Shown here one piece after another: positions 6,738 through 14,398 of a stretch of 64,000 nt of DNA. The DNA lies in the NCBI RefSeq assembly GCF_003710825.1, contig NZ_RHHQ01000005.1, positions 1 to 64,000 of the forward strand. The letters run 5' to 3'. How positions within the stretch are numbered: the first letter of the stretch is position 1; the number at the start of each line of letters is the position of its first letter. Position numbers and translations under genes: made by a program. This DNA comes from Brevibacillus fluminis. Lineage in GTDB: Bacteria; Bacillota; Bacilli; Brevibacillales; Brevibacillaceae. The notes under the pieces were generated by a model that saw only the letters and a program-made list of their open reading frames with translations, was not told the origin of the DNA and made no database searches.

Positions 6738-7937
6738 ATGAAAAAAACCAAGTACATCGCAGCAATTGCCGTATCAATCGGACTTCTTACAGCGGGCTGT
6801 AGCGCAGGAGAGAAAAATACAGCAACTACTGCCAGCACTGACCAGAATCAAGCCCAATCCGCAAGTCAACAGCCTGCGCAGGAGCAGAAGAAAGAGCAGT
6901 CGCCGACCGATTACGCCAAGGAAGCGGAAGCGCTCGTCGCGGAATTGGAAAAAGGAAAAGACGGCGGTACTGTCGATTGGGACAAAGCGCAAAAGATGTA
7001 CAGCGAGAATTTGAAAGCATTAGTTCAAGCGCGGGACAGCGAAAACGAAGGGCAAGTGAATGGCCAATTGGAAGCTGCCATGAATGCCGGCAAATCCGGT
7101 TCTTTGTCTGCAGGAGTTGTAGCGGAGCTGCATGAGAAACTCATGCAAAATATCGGCTTCTTGTCCATGCGTCATGATTTCAAGGAAGCGAATGAAAAAT
7201 TTAACGATAAAGAGTCTGCCAAACACGAAGTGAACGAAGCCAAAGAATTTTATGATGGTTTGTTAAAAGGAATGGTTGAAAAGCGCGACGCCGCGTATAG
7301 CTCCCAAATGGGAAGTGCGATCGATAGCGGGTTCACCGAGATGACGAATGCGATCGATAAAGGGGACAACCTTTCTTTCAATCTGGGCAAACAGATCGTG
7401 GATAAAACATTGATGAAGGCGTTCTACTTTGCGTCTGGCGCAGAAAAAGGATATGGCTACAAGCTGGAAAACATGGTTAAGGAAGGAACGAAGGAGGATT
7501 TGAAGGCGGAACAGGCGGAAGCATGGGCGTTCTTCCAATCTCTCAAGGGCTATCTCATCGAAAGTGACAAAGCGTCTACCGAATTCATTAGCCAACAGTT
7601 TGACCTGAGCAATGATGTGAAAAACATTAAAGGCGACGCGATCAACCAGGCTTTTGTGCGTGCATTCGCAGCGACGGCAAAGGGCGAATATACGGAAACG
7701 ATGGAAAACTGGGGCAAGGATAAAGCTGTGATCACTGCGCTTGAAGGCGCGCTGTTCATTGATGTGATCAACGCTGATTTGCCAAAAGCGCTCGGCGGTG
7801 AAGCACAGGCCAAGACATTGGTAGGGACTGCGCAAAAGCTGCTGGATGAAGTGAAGGCAGGCAACAAGGAGAAAGCGGTGGAACTGCATAAGCAAGTTCT
7901 GGCTGCTCTCGATAAAATAGCTGCGTACGGCAAATAA
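6738..7937 (+). CDS. Iron-regulated secreted lipoprotein of unknown function
   Basis: This 399-residue lipoprotein has a lipobox LTAGC, so the mature N-terminal Cys is lipidated and membrane-anchored. A Gln/Ser/Thr-rich linker precedes an almost wholly helical, Lys/Glu-rich body. Two loosely similar halves can be seen, each with a FY or FF helix followed by an acidic segment. ATG 6738 follows GGGGAGA; an in-frame ATG at 6681 lies within the promoter region. Two Fur boxes cover the promoter, so it is probably made in iron starvation. A role in iron or haem capture is likely, but I cannot assign a family. Confidence 0.8.
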   Translation: MKKTKYIAAIAVSIGLLTAGCSAGEKNTATTASTDQNQAQSASQQPAQEQKKEQSPTDYAKEAEALVAELEKGKDGGTVDWDKAQKMYSENLKALVQARDSENEGQVNGQLEAAMNAGKSGSLSAGVVAELHEKLMQNIGFLSMRHDFKEANEKFNDKESAKHEVNEAKEFYDGLLKGMVEKRDAAYSSQMGSAIDSGFTEMTNAIDKGDNLSFNLGKQIVDKTLMKAFYFASGAEKGYGYKLENMVKEGTKEDLKAEQAEAWAFFQSLKGYLIESDKASTEFISQQFDLSNDVKNIKGDAINQAFVRAFAATAKGEYTETMENWGKDKAVITALEGALFIDVINADLPKALGGEAQAKTLVGTAQKLLDEVKAGNKEKAVELHKQVLAALDKIAAYGK

Positions 7938-7946
7938 AACGGACAA

Positions 7947-7984
7947 AAACATGCGTGCCCAACCAAGGGTACGCATGTTTTTTT
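7947..7984 (+). terminator. Terminator after the iron-regulated lipoprotein gene
   Basis: AAACATGCGT (7947-7956) and ACGCATGTTT (7971-7980) with inner GCCC/GGGT pairing are followed by T residues. Confidence 0.85.
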
Positions 7985-8067
7985 GGGGGCGAACAACCCA
8001 GAAGGCGCGGGAATGGTGGTAGATGAGGTGAAGCGGCGATCATGCAGGCAATCTCACCTATGGTGAC

Positions 8068-8748
8068 TTAATCCTGCTCGACCTCCAACCGATAGCCAAG
8101 TCCTCTGATGGTCACGATGCGAAAGGATGATTCATGTGCAGAAAAACGTTCCCTGAGCCGTTTGATATGAACGTCAACGGTACGCTCGTCACCGGCAAAA
8201 TCCATGCCCCATAATTGTTCAATAAGGCTATCCCGCGTGAACAACTGCCCCGCATTGCTTCCAAGCTTATACAGCAGCTCGAATTCCTTCAAAGGGATGG
8301 TAGTCGTTTTGCCGTCGCTGAAAACGACTCGATAGCTTTTGCGGTCCAATGTGATATCCCCAAGCTTTACGATGTTGGAGGTCGCGGTGCGGTACCTTTT
8401 GAACAAAGCCTTCACACGCAGTACCAGCTCTACAGGGTCAAAAGGCTTTACGACATAGTCATCGGTCCCCAGCTTAAAGCCTTTAATCCGGTCGGTAGAT
8501 TCGCCTTTTGCTGTGATCATTAAGATCGGCATGTCGCCAAATTCACGGAGATTTTGGCAAAGCGCCCAGCCATCCATCTGTGGCATCATGATGTCGAGGA
8601 TCACCATGTCCACATGATTGTTTTCTGCAAATTCGAGTGCATCGGCGCCATTCTCTTTTTCAATAATCTCGAACCCTTCATCCTCCAAGTACAGGCGTAC
8701 CAGTTCCCGGATGTGTTCTTCATCGTCTACCACTAACACTTTCGGCAT
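8068..8748 (-). CDS. Orphan OmpR/PhoB-type response regulator
   Basis: This 226-residue protein has a receiver domain (residues 1-120; acidic Asp8/Asp9, phosphorylation site Asp52 in VILDIMMP, Lys in VVKPFDP) and a C-terminal winged helix (DERTVDVHIKRLRERF). ATG 8748 is chosen because AGGAGGAAAAGAA precedes it and the protein then starts MPKVLVVDDEE as in the family. No sensor kinase gene lies beside it, so its partner is elsewhere or it works alone. The gene upstream encodes a His-rich exported protein, which may be a target. Confidence 0.92.
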   Translation of the reverse strand: MPKVLVVDDEEHIRELVRLYLEDEGFEIIEKENGADALEFAENNHVDMVILDIMMPQMDGWALCQNLREFGDMPILMITAKGESTDRIKGFKLGTDDYVVKPFDPVELVLRVKALFKRYRTATSNIVKLGDITLDRKSYRVVFSDGKTTTIPLKEFELLYKLGSNAGQLFTRDSLIEQLWGMDFAGDERTVDVHIKRLRERFSAHESSFRIVTIRGLGYRLEVEQD

Positions 8749-8863
8749 TTCTTTTCCTCCTCGAACGTGACTCCCGGAGACGATCAGAGCGCTGCCGATC
8801 AACTCCAGTAGATTCACGAATCTTTAGCCAAATTATAGCCCAATTTCGGCAACGCAATAAAAC

Positions 8864-9679
8864 TCATTTTATTTCAACCACAAACGGAAATGCCCGTACG
8901 GTTCCGTTTTGTTTAAACTCGGCCCAAATTTTGTAGAGGCCTGGCTGTGCAAAGGTTGTTTGGAATACCGGTACCTTTTCATTCGCCGGATGGACATGAA
9001 GGAATCGCTGTGCATGCTCATCCAGAATGACGACGTGCCCCATCGCTCCCAAATAAGGGGTTAGCTTGGATTGGTCCAGGTCAAATGACAAGGTGGCGGG
9101 TTCATTGGCTCGCAAAGAGCTCATGGTGAGTTTGACGGTTTCCCCATCGACTTGCTGTACAAGCGTGCGGTCTGGCGTAAGCTCCTTGCCGGCAGCAGTT
9201 TGGATCGGATCGCCGACGATAAACGGAACCGGTGTCACATGGTACGCCATATCCTTTGGCTTGATATCGACAAACGCTTTGTAAAATCCATCAGGCAATC
9301 CATTTGTGATGCGAAACTCCCCATCGCCCATTTGTTCCGGGTGCAGGTGATAATACTTCTGCAGCCGGTCGTCGACGATAATAAAATGCAACAGCTTTTC
9401 ATGATTCACTTCCAAATCGTGTACTGGTTTACCGGTCTTATCTTTTAGATAAATCTTGATGTCATCTTTTTGCGCTTTCACGTACACGTTCACTTCACTG
9501 TCTTCCCCGTGCTGTGAATTCTCTCCATGGCCTTGGCCGGTGCTGGCGGATTCATGTTGATGCTCGCCTGTTTCTGCGGCAGCGATTTTTGCCTCGGGGA
9601 CGAGCTTGTCATAGAGTGTGAATCCGCCGATGACGACAGCCATGTACATAATAGCCGCGAATACCCATTTATTCATCAT
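8864..9679 (-). CDS. Membrane-anchored His-rich exported protein (YtkA-like domain)
   Basis: This 271-residue protein has an N-terminal membrane anchor or signal (WVFAAIMYMAVVIGGF), then a His/Glu/Ser-rich segment with a possible metal-binding HQHESASTGQGHGENSQH. Two beta-sandwich-like domains follow; FLHVHPANE and YYHLHPEQM repeat a LHP signature. The end (GLYKIWAEFKQNG, FPFVVEIK) is typical of YtkA-like exported domains. The repeated HxHP motifs suggest copper or other metal binding, which is inference. GGAGAGGTAA precedes ATG 9679. The orphan regulator lies 115 bases downstream in the same direction. Confidence 0.7.
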   Translation of the reverse strand: MMNKWVFAAIMYMAVVIGGFTLYDKLVPEAKIAAAETGEHQHESASTGQGHGENSQHGEDSEVNVYVKAQKDDIKIYLKDKTGKPVHDLEVNHEKLLHFIIVDDRLQKYYHLHPEQMGDGEFRITNGLPDGFYKAFVDIKPKDMAYHVTPVPFIVGDPIQTAAGKELTPDRTLVQQVDGETVKLTMSSLRANEPATLSFDLDQSKLTPYLGAMGHVVILDEHAQRFLHVHPANEKVPVFQTTFAQPGLYKIWAEFKQNGTVRAFPFVVEIK

Positions 9680-9773
9680 TTACCTCTCCTTGCCGGTTTG
9701 TTGATTCTTACTATACCCTCACTCTGTGAACGCAAAATGAACGGGGGTGGGGAGAACTAGTATTTTTGGCGAA

Positions 9774-9803
9774 GAAAAAGCCCACGTCATCGAGACGTGG
9801 ACT
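9774..9803 (-). terminator. Terminator of the YheC/YheD-like gene
   Basis: CCACGTC (9782-9788) and GACGTGG (9794-9800) form a stem; read on the minus strand it is followed by CTTTTTC. It lies 15 bases after the stop of the minus-strand gene at 9818. Confidence 0.75.
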
Positions 9804-9817
9804 TTCCTGGGAACGAT

Positions 9818-10627
9818 TTACGAATAGTAATAGAAGTCATCGTACGTTTCTGTCATGGTGGCCGGTACGCTGTTCATTGGGGAAGCCTTTTTGTTCTGTT
9901 TTATTTGTTTGTAGTAGATGATATTTTTATACGTTCTCATCTCCGGCAGCTGTTTGAACCAATAGATAGCAGGGGCAAAGTTTGGCTCAATAATCCATAT
10001 ATGGCCTTCGGTGTCGATTCCTACATCAAATCCAATGATTTTCAATCCAGGATAGTAGAGCTCAAGCTGTCTGGAAGCCTCAAGGGAAATGCGTTCAAGT
10101 TCATTCATCAATTGGTCGACGGAAGACTGCCCGAGTGAGGATTTGTGTAAAACACTTTCAACGGGGCGGACGAATTCCTCCGGATTGGTTACGGCGTATC
10201 CTTTATAGGCTACCTTTGTAAGCATGCCTGTTACGATCCAGCGGCTGTGTTCGTTCAATTGGGTCATGATTCGGATATCAAAAAGCCGGTTATTTACTTT
10301 CGCGAAATAGAGGTACTGCTGGATGACATAGTCGCGTCCTTTGGTGATCCGTTTTACACCCTCATAACATTGTCTTGCATTTGCGTAATGCCATTTCCGG
10401 TGTCTCATTTGAACGACGTAATGATCTGAGGAGAAAGAAGTGACGACAACAATACCCGCGCCCAATGCCCCTCCGTCCGGTTTTAAGACAACCTTCCGAT
10501 ATTTTTGTAGTAATGTATGAAACGATTGTTCTGAAAAGAGCATTGTCTCTGGTAAATATTCAACTAGATGAACGTTTGTCATCATTTGTTTATGCTTCTG
10601 CCATTTTCCCGTCCGTAACGTCTTCAT
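9818..10627 (-). CDS. YheC/YheD-family ATP-grasp protein (spore-coat associated)
   Basis: This 269-residue protein resembles the C-terminal ATP-grasp half of the YheC/YheD spore-coat-associated proteins. It shows VVLKPDGGALGAGI (ATP-binding loop), YVIQQYL, FDIRIMTQ and IGFDVGIDTEGHIWIIEPNF, where Asp and Glu/Asn would bind Mg-ATP. The usual ~400-450-residue family members have an extra N-terminal region that is absent here. ATP-grasp enzymes form carboxylate-amine bonds; the substrate of this family is unknown. The C-terminus ends in an aromatic, acidic tail (DDFYYYS). It is monocistronic and divergent from the coat gene at 10866. Confidence 0.78.
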   Translation of the reverse strand: MKTLRTGKWQKHKQMMTNVHLVEYLPETMLFSEQSFHTLLQKYRKVVLKPDGGALGAGIVVVTSFSSDHYVVQMRHRKWHYANARQCYEGVKRITKGRDYVIQQYLYFAKVNNRLFDIRIMTQLNEHSRWIVTGMLTKVAYKGYAVTNPEEFVRPVESVLHKSSLGQSSVDQLMNELERISLEASRQLELYYPGLKIIGFDVGIDTEGHIWIIEPNFAPAIYWFKQLPEMRTYKNIIYYKQIKQNKKASPMNSVPATMTETYDDFYYYS

Positions 10628-10865
10628 TTACTCACCACCTTCATCATTGTTACCTGATCATTCCCTGATAACGTATGCGATGTCAAAGCGTTTGGATAAG
10701 CCAAATATCCAATAAAGAATAAAAAACGTAAGGTAGTGGACAAATGTTGATAGATACTAATCTATTTATGAGATTTTAGTGAATTCGCTTATATCAAAGG
10801 ATTCTTGTGCTCATATACATGCAGTATAAATAAACCTTATGGACAAATGAAAGGGGATAATCAGA

Positions 10866-11972
10866 ATGGCGAATAGTTTTGACGCTGCAACGCTCGCTGG
10901 CTTGATTGGCAAGGTTTTGCGGATTTATAAAGGCGGGCCTGAATCAAAGCTTGGGAAACTTGTCGGCATGAATGGAGACTACCTGTTGGTAGACACGGAA
11001 AACGAAGGGGTGATTTATTACAATATCCAGCATATCAAAAGTCTTGTCGAAGATTTGAAGGGAGCCCCTCGATTCCCGGATCGGCCCGCCGACTTTTATA
11101 CGCGGTATCTGGCGCCTTTGAACCTGAATGCAGTATTAACAGGCATGAAGTATGAGGTTATCCGGGTGGATCGCGGTGGTCCTGAATCCCGTGTAGGCCG
11201 ACTTGTGGCAATCGGAACCGATTACTTTGTCATTCTCACCAAAGAGGACGGCTTGCTGATCTACCAAACCCAACACGTAAGGAGCATCACCGAAGAGCCA
11301 AACCAAAACAGCAAGCCGCTGAACACGTACCCTGGCTTTGTGGAAGCAGCAACGTTAGCAGGAGTGTACACGAACCTGAACAATTACTGGATCAAAATCA
11401 ATCGCGGCGGCCCCGAATCTGTGGAGGGTGTGTTAAGCGACAACAGTGCGGACCATATCGTGCTTGTGAAAAACAAAGAAATTTTCCGCATTGCGTCCGA
11501 TCATATTCGTAATTTCAGCTACCAAGACCCCAGCCTCGCAACTCCAGATGAAGCAGAAGCTCAAGCCAATGGTGGTGGAGGCGGCGGGGGCAACAACGAC
11601 GAAAAAAAAAAAGGGGTAACAACTAACCAAGGCTCGGGTGATGCTGACTCCGGAGAGAATGGGAACGGAAGAAGAAACGTCTGGAATCGAAAAAGAAGAA
11701 AGACAAATGCGAGAAGAAACAGGAAACGTTTCTGCAAAAAAGTCTGCCTGAAAAGAATGAAAACAATCAAAATTTGCTTCGGGAAAAGAAGGAAAACAAC
11801 AAAAATTTGCTGCCGTAAGAGAATGAAAAGAACAAAAATTTGCTTCCGGAAGAGAATGAAAACAAACAAATTTTGCTTCCGGAACGTATCAAAATGCGGA
11901 AACCGCAAAGTGAAGTTTATTCAAGTATTGAGAAAAGCAGCGAAACGAATTGTTCGGTCGAGATGTAAATAA
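10866..11972 (+). CDS. CotB-like spore coat protein with basic Cys-rich tail
   Basis: In this 368-residue protein three ~75-residue units each carry the CotB signature GGPES (residues 23-27, 104-108, 181-185) followed by a strand and an IQHIKS/TQHVRS/SDHIRN ending. Residues 225-270 are a Gly/Asn/Asp-rich linker. The last 100 residues are very Lys/Arg-rich with an 11-residue repeat of the type KICFxKRMKxT (302-338). B. subtilis CotB also ends in a basic repeat region. ATG 10866 follows AAAGGGG. A poly-A run at 11600-11610 could be a slippage point. Sporulation control is likely, but I did not find an unambiguous late-sporulation promoter. Confidence 0.82.
   Translation: MANSFDAATLAGLIGKVLRIYKGGPESKLGKLVGMNGDYLLVDTENEGVIYYNIQHIKSLVEDLKGAPRFPDRPADFYTRYLAPLNLNAVLTGMKYEVIRVDRGGPESRVGRLVAIGTDYFVILTKEDGLLIYQTQHVRSITEEPNQNSKPLNTYPGFVEAATLAGVYTNLNNYWIKINRGGPESVEGVLSDNSADHIVLVKNKEIFRIASDHIRNFSYQDPSLATPDEAEAQANGGGGGGGNNDEKKKGVTTNQGSGDADSGENGNGRRNVWNRKRRKTNARRNRKRFCKKVCLKRMKTIKICFGKRRKTTKICCRKRMKRTKICFRKRMKTNKFCFRNVSKCGNRKVKFIQVLRKAAKRIVRSRCK
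11769..11880 (+). repeat. 33-bp repeats in the tail of the CotB-like gene
   Basis: About three and a half imperfect 33-bp units centred on AAAAATTTGCTTCCGGAAGA encode KICFxKRMKxT in the annotated frame. In another frame the same DNA reads NKNLLPEENEN-like units but is interrupted by a stop at about 11817. Confidence 0.7.
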
Positions 11973-12264
11973 TCGAAAAAAAACAAACAACTGCCGGAAA
12001 CAGTGTGTTTGTCGCAAAGGGTTTCGTGGAATGTTCGCCGTTGGTTGAGTAACATCAAAAATTCGGGTAATTGCTTGCGGATGAAGAAGGCAGCCAAAAA
12101 ATGACCATGAAAGATACAGACAAAGGCACGAACGAGGCATCTTCCTGAACGTTTGGCAGATTCAGTTCATATCAGGCGTAGAAACCCCCAGTAGCAGGGA
12201 GAGTGCCTCGTCGTGCCCGCCTGTGGCTGTTTTGAACCTTTCGCTAAAGGAGGTGCAATCAAGA
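11973..12264 (+). other. Intergenic stretch with continuing coat-like frame
   Basis: After the TAA of the CotB-like gene the same frame stays open for ~43 more codons to TGA at ~12104 and ends in RMKKAAKK, similar in character to the annotated tail (RKAAKRIVRSRCK). The extension may once have been part of the protein. The rest holds the ribosome site of the next gene and no clear promoter. Confidence 0.4.
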
Positions 12265-12930
12265 TTGACAGGAGTTGATCAGCTTCATCATAAACAAGTT
12301 GTGCTTGAGCTCTCTGGAAAACATCTCTTTAAAGGAATTTTAGTCGATTACGGCCTTGATGTGGTCGTCATCTATAATGGGAATGACTTTTTGTACATTC
12401 CGATTATGCAGATTCAGAACATGAAGGAAAATCCTTATCCCGATCCACAATTGTACTATCCTACCAACCTGCCGTTTGAAACGAATAAAGAGGGCATTTC
12501 ATTGCGGAAAATGATCACAAACGCAAAGGGGATGTTTGTGAAGCTGTATGTTGTGGGGAATCAAACGCTCCATGGATACGTGATCAATGTGCTCAATGAT
12601 TACTTTGTTTTCTATTCCCCTGTATATAAAAATATATTTGTATCCATCTACCACTTAAAATGGTTGATTCCCTATACGCAAAATACCACACCGTATTCAC
12701 TAAAAAGCCAGCAGATCGCCTTCAATCCTTCCAGCGTCTCGGTTTCCCGTTCCTTTGAGGAACAACTAAAACGTCTGGAAGGGAACATCGTTGTATTCGA
12801 TATTGGCGATAATCCTGCCAAGTCTGGTTTATTAAAAAAAGCTTCTGACAAAATGATTATTCTTGTAACAGGTGAAGGGGAAGAGATTAGCTGGAACGTA
12901 CAGCATCTAAAAACGGTCCACACACCGTGA
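12265..12930 (+). CDS. Triple-repeat coat-type protein related to the CotB-like neighbour
   Basis: This 221-residue protein has three beta-rich units (~10-53, 88-135, 171-217). Each follows the order VxLxx...G-x-LVDYG, a DxxVxY strand and a histidine-bearing or IQN/YHLKWL/VQHLKT end, as in the three units of the gene before it. I infer that the two proteins are paralogues with Sm-like (DUF2642-like) folds. TTG 12265 is preferred because AAAGGAGGTG (12246-12255) lies nine bases before it; the in-frame GTG 12223 has no ribosome site. It is probably a spore coat component. No signal peptide is present. Confidence 0.7.
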   Translation: MTGVDQLHHKQVVLELSGKHLFKGILVDYGLDVVVIYNGNDFLYIPIMQIQNMKENPYPDPQLYYPTNLPFETNKEGISLRKMITNAKGMFVKLYVVGNQTLHGYVINVLNDYFVFYSPVYKNIFVSIYHLKWLIPYTQNTTPYSLKSQQIAFNPSSVSVSRSFEEQLKRLEGNIVVFDIGDNPAKSGLLKKASDKMIILVTGEGEEISWNVQHLKTVHTP

Positions 12931-12960
12931 TTCGAGATCTATCTTACGTCCCGCTCTGGA

Positions 12961-13000
12961 GAAAAAAGCCGGTATACTGAAAAATGGGGATTACCGGCTT
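12961..13000 (-). terminator. Terminator of the kinase-like gene
   Basis: AAGCCGGTA (12967-12975) and TACCGGCTT (12992-13000) pair; on the minus strand a TTTTTT run follows. It serves the minus-strand gene ending at 13048. Confidence 0.75.
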
Positions 13001-13047
13001 CCAGATTTATTTTCGCTCCAAACATACATAGGCTTTACCTTGCCAAC

Positions 13048-13452
13048 TTAGCGGAAACGGAAATTTCCATAATCAATGTAACAAATTTCCCCGTTACGCT
13101 TTAACCGTAAATTCTTGATGTTAGGCTCTCCGAAACGATTGAATACATCATAGGGGTAGATTCCTCTTCTACGAAAAAGGCTGTTTACATTGCTGAGCTT
13201 GCTCCGATAGGTGCTTGATTGCGGAAATTTATGATTGTACCGCTTCATAATGATCCAGGAAAAGTCATTTTGAAAATCTACGATTTTGCCCAAGTGGTTT
13301 CTCAGTGAAGATGGGGACGACTGATAAATCATTACTTCTTTTTTGTTGCACATTCTACCGTATTTTGACTTCGCAACTTTCAGTACATAGCCGTAACCCA
13401 AATTATAGACGTCACGATACACACCTTGCCCGATCGTTTTGTGCGAGGACAT
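13048..13452 (-). CDS. Minimal protein-kinase-like protein
   Basis: This 134-residue protein is about half the length of a normal kinase domain. It has a glycine-loop-like start (IGQGVYRDVYNLG), a lysine in YVLKVAK like the VAIK lysine, a hinge-like SWIIMKRY, GEPNIKNLRL resembling the catalytic-loop Asn region, and IDYGNF resembling DFG. A canonical HRD is not visible. GGAGGTG precedes ATG 13452. Similar very short kinase-like proteins occur beside spore-coat genes, where CotH-type kinases phosphorylate basic coat proteins. Whether this one is active is unknown. Confidence 0.6.
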   Translation of the reverse strand: MSSHKTIGQGVYRDVYNLGYGYVLKVAKSKYGRMCNKKEVMIYQSSPSSLRNHLGKIVDFQNDFSWIIMKRYNHKFPQSSTYRSKLSNVNSLFRRRGIYPYDVFNRFGEPNIKNLRLKRNGEICYIDYGNFRFR

Positions 13453-13596
13453 ATTTTTTCTGGCACCTCCAAAATACGCTTTCTACTCTCAGACTATTCG
13501 CTAGGTACAGCCATGTCCCCCTATCAAATGCTTATTTTTGGAGGCAGATGCGAATTTGGGTCTCGTCGAGTAAGCGCAGCGTGACTTTACAATGAT

Positions 13597-14226
13597 CTAC
13601 AAATGGGTCTTTCTTTCATAGACGATCGTTGCTCGTATCATCGTTACCGTTGTCTCTGCCCGGTTGGCAATGGTGATTTTGTACATCGTACTCATGTTGC
13701 TAAAGATTAGCAAATCACCTTCTTGCAGCTTTACTTCGTGCTTGTCATCGCGTGTGATCGTGATGGTGCCGTCCAAGCAGTAGAACGCTTCATCGACACG
13801 GAGCTCTGGATGCTCCCGATTGCCAACCGTTTCAAGGTGCACCCCGGTTTTGATCTGACTTGCCGTAAGTGCTCCTCTGCATCCCACTGCCAGCATCAGA
13901 TTGAAGTCCCTCACCTTGCCTTTGCTTCGCGTGGTCCATCCGCCGTTGAAGCTGTCTTGTTGAAAAGGCTGTAACGCGATCCGGTGATGCCCTTCGTGCT
14001 CAATCAGCAATTCTCCTTCAAGGACCATCAGATGCCGCCAAAAGCCGGGGAGATGGGTGAACACCGATTCTTCCGCCTCTACTTTAGCCGTACTTAATCG
14101 CCAAAGGAAATCGCGTCTGCTGTAATCGGCATCTTTCGGAAAAATGGCAAGCTGGGTGGTTAAGCCACCCGACCATTGGGTAGTAGGCTGGTCCTGTTTT
14201 CTGCAGATGGTGATCGAATCGTTCAT
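13597..14226 (-). CDS. hutD: HutD-family cupin protein
   Basis: This 209-residue protein shows the HutD pattern: TTQWSGGLTTQLAIFP near the N-terminus, DFLWRLSTAKVEAEESVFTH, PGFWRHLMVLEGEL, FNLMLAVGCRG and a C-terminal cupin half. HutD proteins are bicupins linked to histidine use and thought to dampen the pathway, without a proven reaction. Here no hut genes lie nearby, so the role may differ. GAGGAGG precedes ATG 14226, and the gene appears monocistronic. Confidence 0.82.
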   Translation of the reverse strand: MNDSITICRKQDQPTTQWSGGLTTQLAIFPKDADYSRRDFLWRLSTAKVEAEESVFTHLPGFWRHLMVLEGELLIEHEGHHRIALQPFQQDSFNGGWTTRSKGKVRDFNLMLAVGCRGALTASQIKTGVHLETVGNREHPELRVDEAFYCLDGTITITRDDKHEVKLQEGDLLIFSNMSTMYKITIANRAETTVTMIRATIVYERKTHL

Positions 14227-14343
14227 AAGGTAATCCTCCTCGCATGCTAGTTACCTCCATTGTACGAGCGGGTGGCGCCTTTTTATCTGGAGGAATCGGC
14301 GAAAAGCAAGCACGATATTGCGAAAGCGAACTAGCTGCATGGC

Positions 14344-14380
14344 AAAAAGGCGGCTCGGCCTTGGGCCAAACCGCCTTTTT
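14344..14380 (-). terminator. Terminator of the PHP metallohydrolase gene
   Basis: AAAAAGGCGG (14344-14353) and CCGCCTTTTT (14371-14380) with inner GGCC pairing form a stem 19 bases after the minus-strand stop at 14399. It is symmetrical and may work both ways. Confidence 0.82.
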
Positions 14381-14398
14381 GCGTTATCGTTTCTTCCT

